Assembly: GCA_016758965.1 (NCBI GenBank)
Contig: JAEPRB010000049.1
Location: 140,325 to 204,324 of the forward strand
Direction of reading: 5' to 3'
From: Circinella minor
Taxonomy: Eukaryota > Mucoromycota > Mucoromycetes > Mucorales > Lichtheimiaceae
DNA length: 64,000 nucleotides
Shown: one piece after another, positions 59,348 to 64,000 of the stretch
Position numbering within the stretch: the stretch's first letter is position 1
Layout: each line of letters starts with the position of its first letter
Made by a program: the position numbers and the translations under genes
Notes under the pieces: generated by a model
What the model saw: only the letters and a program-made list of their open reading frames with translations
Database searches by the model: none
Told to the model about the DNA's origin: nothing

Positions 59348-61249
59348 TTAATCTTCCCAACCGCCTACATCTAAACCAGTACCAGTGGTTGTTTCTTTTT
59401 CTTTTTGTTGACCCATCAATACATCCAATACATCCACACCTGATTTAGCTGCTTTCTTTTGATTTTCCGTCATTTCCACAACACCAACCACACCTGATCG
59501 TTCACGCATTGCATTAGAAACCGAACGAACTGACTCATTATTTTGATCCTTCTTTTCATCTTTGGTTGAATCTTTGACAAAGAATTGATCTTTTCCACTT
59601 TTTGTTGTTCCTGTCTTTGTTGTTGCTGTTGTCTTTCGTTTCTTTTCTGCTGGTGCTTTAGATGTTTTATTTTCTGCCTTTTCATCATCCATTTCTGTCG
59701 TTGTTGTTTCTTTACGTTTCTTATTAATGATCGTATTATTTTGAGATTTTGTTTTCTTGATAGGTTCTTTAGTTGTTTCCACGGTTGATGATGATGGAGT
59801 AACTCTCGATTTAACCTTTTTATTTTCGAGTTTTTTCTTATTATCCATTATTGTTGTTGTTCCTGTCTTTGTTTTTCTTGGTTGTTCTACATTTACTTCT
59901 GTTTTTTGTTGTTGTTTCTTTGCACGACTAGAAGCTGTTTCATCATCATACCGTGCTCGTTTTTTACGTGGGACTTCTTCAGTAGTATCCAATAACATCT
60001 TTTCCTGTTCTTTTTCTTGTTTTAAACGCTTCAGTCGTTGTTTCTTTTCCATTAATTTGGGATTGGCTTTTTGTTTCTCTCGTCGTTCAAGAAATTTGGG
60101 ATCGAATCGTTCCCCATCCAATACACGTAATGAAGGTACAAGCTTAAGAATCTATATATATTAATCCTTTTAATATCTCGTTTTTTGTAAAGGAGAAAGA
60201 AAAAAAATCATAACTTACGGTGTCTTGATAGTTATCCTTCTTGGTAATTGGATTTCCTTTCAAATTAAGATTAATCAAACCCAACAACGAACCAAGAGAA
60301 GCAACATCTCTATTATAAATGCCTCAATATTAGTCTATCATTATCATTATCATTATAAATCACGATTATACTGAATATTATTAATTAAATACATTACCGC
60401 CATTCAGCAAGATTATTATTTCCAAAGTCTAAAATCTCGAGTGAGTGACAGTTTCTTAGGGTATCAGGTATTTTACTAATTTCATTATCATTCACTCGAA
60501 GTTGTTTAAGTGCAGTATTGGATGTAAAGTCAGGTAAATCATTCAATGCGTTATGAGCCAACGAAAGTTTATTCAATCCAGTCAATACTGATAATGAAGG
60601 TATTTTTTCAATTGAATTATGTGATAATACTATATCATTAAAGAGAGGAAAAGTGGTTAGCGATTTACTTTTTTTTTTGTAACATCATACAAACAACTCT
60701 CTATCTACGTAAAAATATTTAATGAATAATAAGAACCATACCGATCGTATTAAGATTTGATAATGAAGATAATACCTCAACATTCACGGACGAAATATCA
60801 TTATTATTAAGAATAAGTGCTTTTAAATTTGTAAAAGTTTTAATGGTTGAATCGATCGTATTTAAGCGATTACGAGCCACATTTAAAACTAGTTTATATA
60901 TATATAAAAGTAATAACGATTAATAAATTAAAAACCAATCACATAAAATAAAATAAAATAAAAAGAATAAAATCATTTTACCATTAAGTTCGGGTAGATC
61001 TTTAAGACTTTTTAAAGAAGTTAATTGATTGTTTGACAAATTGAGGAACGTTAATGATTTTAAAGCATTTAAAGGTGAAAGAACGTCTCCAGATAACGCG
61101 TTATCAGTAAGAATTAATTTATGTAATTTCTTGCATGTTGAAATATCTTCGTCAATGGTTGTAATTTCTTTATTTGTTGCTTCGATCTGTTTGATCTCAG
61201 CTAATGGTTGATCGTATAATTCTTTTATTATATTTGTTGTCAAATGCAT
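59348..61249 (-). CDS. leucine-rich repeat protein with Lys-rich C-terminal tail (513 aa)
   Basis: Exons (minus): 60982-61249, 60742-60888, 60398-60629, 60219-60309, 59348-60151. The ATG at 61249 (MHLTTNIIKELYDQPLAEI) is taken because the frame further upstream is a Phe-rich artefact. The first half holds SDS22-type leucine-rich repeats: SLTFLNLSNNQLTSLKSL, LNVARNRLNTIDSTIKTFTN, LKALILNNNDISSV, KLSLAHNALNDLPDF, LKQLRVNDNEISKIPDTL, LEILDFGNNNLAEW, and a capping repeat LINLNLKGNPITKKDNY ... VPSLRVLDGERF. The second half (about 250 residues) is a basic Lys/Thr-rich disordered tail with several NLS-like clusters (PRKKRARYD, INKKRKETTT, EKKRKTTATT), ending LDVGGWED. It is probably nuclear or nucleolar; the partner is unknown. 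The LRR assignment is secure, the exact orthologue is not. Confidence 0.85.
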
Positions 61250-63463
61250 ATTTGGAAAGAAAAAGAAGAGAACGCAACAAAGCAAGAAAAAAAAAAAATT
61301 AAAAAAAAAAAAAGAGCTGGATCCAAACTTTAAAAAAAAAAATTTATAAATTCGAGCATGAAGTAGAAACCAACCGTGTTTTTCTTTTATAGGTAATGCC
61401 AAAAAAAAAAATCATGGAAACCTCAAACTATCGCACAAATACTAAATAAAGGTTGTATAGTATAGGCTCTTATCACCATATTTAAACATTAATTTGGTTC
61501 TTATTATACTTTATATAGATTCTTGTGGAGATGCTGTTATACTGAGTGTTATATAGAGGATTTGGATCAAGGAAATACATGGTTCTGTTTTTTTTTTATT
61601 CGTTGTTAATTTCACTCTCTCTTTGAATCGTCGGATCCAATAGAAAGGGTTTAAATATGTTAAAACGTTCAATGTATAATGAAAGTACGTACTTTGTAAA
61701 AAGATATAAAATTAAGAAGAAATAATATACTCTTATGTAGTTGTATTTGAATAATAAATTATATGAAATAGAATAGAAATTTGGGTTGTGGGAGTTCTTA
61801 TATTCAGGAATATTACGTCTGAATCCACAAAACATAAATCTTATAATGAGTTTAAGAGGCTTTATGCTCAAAGAAAACTATTGTCAGGTCAAAGAATAAT
61901 AATATTGTTGGTTAAAAAATGTTCAAAGATGGACAAAGGATAATGGGCTATTTAAATACTTTCAATGTTTGAATTTCATCCTCTGATTCTTCAATACGTA
62001 AAATATATCCTACGTCGTAGTAACTCAAAAATCATATAGCAATATTATTAGATATCATAGTAAAGAGATAAACTATAAAATAAATGAAAATAAAAGCATA
62101 TGTTTTTTTTACTACAGTATTCCTTATTTTATTATGAATTCGCCATACATACGTATTACTATTTCTTTAAAGGAATCAATTCATGAATATAATTCTTTTA
62201 ATTATTTAATTTGATTGAGATATAATACGCTACGTAGTACTGTAGATCAATTAAAATGATAGTATTGATATCTTTACTTGATATGTCACGTTAGGATCGG
62301 TAGAGTATTTAAACGGTCAAAGCAAGTTATTTGATTGGCTGAGCGACCTAACAATAACACGATAAGTACCATTTGTTTTTTGGACACAAAATGACAAACA
62401 ACTTATTATGATGTAAACAAGGCGTATCTTGTCATCAAGTATCTTTAAATAATAAAGAGATTAATGATCACACTGAAGAAAAAGTCAAAACAAAGCTATA
62501 GTCAAAAGCATTATATTAGAATATCTTTAATAATGATTTTATTTATCAGAAATAATAAGCTCTTGCGTGGTGAGCATTTCTTTAAGTAGTACTACTTCTT
62601 TTTCATTTATAAAGAAGTACAGTTTTATAATAATAGTAACAATAATGTATTCTTGAATCAAGTTACATTTGTTATAAAAAAGCAGATGTTTTACGTAAGA
62701 TGTTTTATTTTTAAACTACAACAATTATGTTATTGTTATTATTATCATCGTCATCTTCTTCATAATCTTCTTCTTCTTCTTCTTGTTCTTGTTCTTGTTT
62801 TCTTTTATTTAACAATAAAACGCCATACAAGTCTTTTAACTTTTTTTTTATTCTTTTGGTATGTATCTTCGAAAAGAAGGTTTAAAGGTTTTTAAAATCT
62901 TGTTTCTTTTTCTTTTTAAAATATGATTCAAAAGACGGTCCTTTTGTTTTTCTTTCCTTGTTTTTGGTGTTGATTTTTTCTTCTTGTCTTTCTTTTGTCA
63001 TTCTTGTCAATTACGTATAATAAAAAAAAAGTGAAAGCATAATTATCAAAGCACATAAAAAAATTAGTATTTGAGTCCTTTTTTTAATCTGACATTGGAT
63101 ACGTAACAAAAAGAAAAACGCAAGTAATTACTTTTGTGTGTGTCTGTGTGTCTGTGTGTCTGTGTTATTTTTTTAAAAAAAAAGAAAGTGAAAGTGAAAC
63201 GAAAAGTACAAAAAGAGCGAAAAAGACAAGCAACAAAGAAACGCGAGAAGAAAAGCGAAAGAAAAGTTTAATAAGCTTAAAATTTTTATGCGCAGCTATT
63301 TTTTTTATATTATATCAGTAAATTATTAAAAAATGTGCTATAAATGATATAAGCTATTTTTATTTATTTTAACATGAAAAAAAATTATTGCTTTCAACTT
63401 AAAACTAGATTTTTCTTTATCTATTTACTGAACGATTATTTTTTAATGGTTAATAAATGTTTA

Positions 63464-63494
<31 letters not shown>

Positions 63495-64000
63495 CCAGTA
63501 AAATAAGTAGCGATCTTACTGATTATAATTTAGTGTACTCTCCATAAATTATTACTTTTGTACCTACCCGTTTTGGTTTGAAAAAAAAACAGTTGGGTAG
63601 CAACAGAACACATATTGTATAAGATTAAATAATATATATATATATATATATATGATAGTTTATTTAATGTATACGCAAGTTAATTGCTTAAGATAGTCTT
63701 ACATTATAAAATAATAAGTTGAGACTAAAATCCTTTTTCTGTTTACGTATTAGAATAGAAGACTGTAGTTAACTAAATACGGCCAGTTTTATTTATTGCG
63801 ATACATTATTGATACATCATATAAATATATACAAAAAAAAAAATGTAATAGGAAAGAGACAAAGAATTTTATAGAGTACCTCGTACAAGAACAGAAAATT
63901 ATGAGAAATAGTAACAGTTAATCTAAAATCTAAACAACCTTCTGAACCACAGTAAAAAAACGTATTTTATGATTTTAATTTATTTTTGATAATACGTAAA
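61250..64000. other. right-end intergenic region
   Basis: About 2.7 kb, AT-rich, no supported gene. It carries a CTT/CTTGTT-type repeat around 62757-62800, a GTGTGTCT repeat near 63134-63165, and (AT)n tracts at about 63469-63494 and 63631-63652. Any gene to the right starts outside the window. Confidence 0.6.

Noticed and set aside
59757..60164. Plus-strand Phe/Cys-rich frame over the LRR gene tail
   Set aside because: Shadow of the Lys-rich coding exon on the opposite strand.
63100..63320. GT-rich repeat as telomeric or CRISPR-like repeat
   Set aside because: The GTGTGTCT run is short and irregular, does not match fungal telomere repeats, and has no spacer structure.

Overview
The window is nuclear DNA of a filamentous fungus, most likely a Mucoromycota (Mucorales-type) species. 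The evidence is strongly AT-rich intergenic DNA, many short GT-AG introns (about 50-200 bp) with the standard genetic code, Ser/Thr/Asn/Gln-rich low-complexity stretches in proteins, an AcuK/Ert1-type gluconeogenesis regulator, a REGLE-type iron permease relic, small secreted double-psi beta-barrel proteins, and remnants of a repeated family that I associate from memory with Mucorales. No bacterial, viral, rRNA, tRNA or CRISPR feature was recognised. Exon joins below were worked out by hand from splice sites, reading phase and protein-family conservation. They are unsupported by transcripts.

Left part (1-17.6 kb): a 5'-truncated Zn2Cys6/PAS regulator (Ert1/AcuK-like), then a gene-poor accessory stretch. 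This stretch holds two minus-strand RlpA-like double-psi beta-barrel secreted proteins (3.7-4.5 kb and 13.3-13.9 kb). Between them lie a decayed FTR1 iron permease (7.7-8.6 kb) and a decayed minus-strand multi-exon family with a PD-(D/E)XK-like signature next to a GC-rich hairpin element (9.8-11.8 kb). This is the least stable-looking part of the window.

Middle (17.6-31 kb): an Smr-domain gene cluster. A PAM2-CUE-CCCH-CCCH-DUF1771-Smr protein is followed by a divergent paralogue that keeps DUF1771-Smr but has no CCCH or CUE, and then by a broken third DUF1771-Smr copy. A serine-rich coiled-coil protein of unknown function follows.

Right part (31-61 kb): dense housekeeping genes. In order: an acyl-CoA oxidase-like protein lacking the canonical catalytic Glu; a short Cut8/STS1-like protein; a large Ser/Gln-rich protein; a coiled-coil protein; 40S ribosomal protein uS3 (RPS3) with a 3-nt microexon; a PIP-box-like protein; CCT6 (chaperonin zeta) with a start codon apparently split by an intron; a small coiled-coil protein; CAP/Srv2; VPS53 of the GARP complex; and a leucine-rich repeat protein. 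The last 2.7 kb is AT-rich with no supported gene.

The housekeeping genes act in separate processes (translation, folding, actin, Golgi retrieval, peroxisomal lipid oxidation) and show no operon-like logic. The one clear local theme is the Smr-domain array, whose intact architecture (PAM2, CUE, CCCH, Smr nuclease motifs) points to mRNA surveillance.
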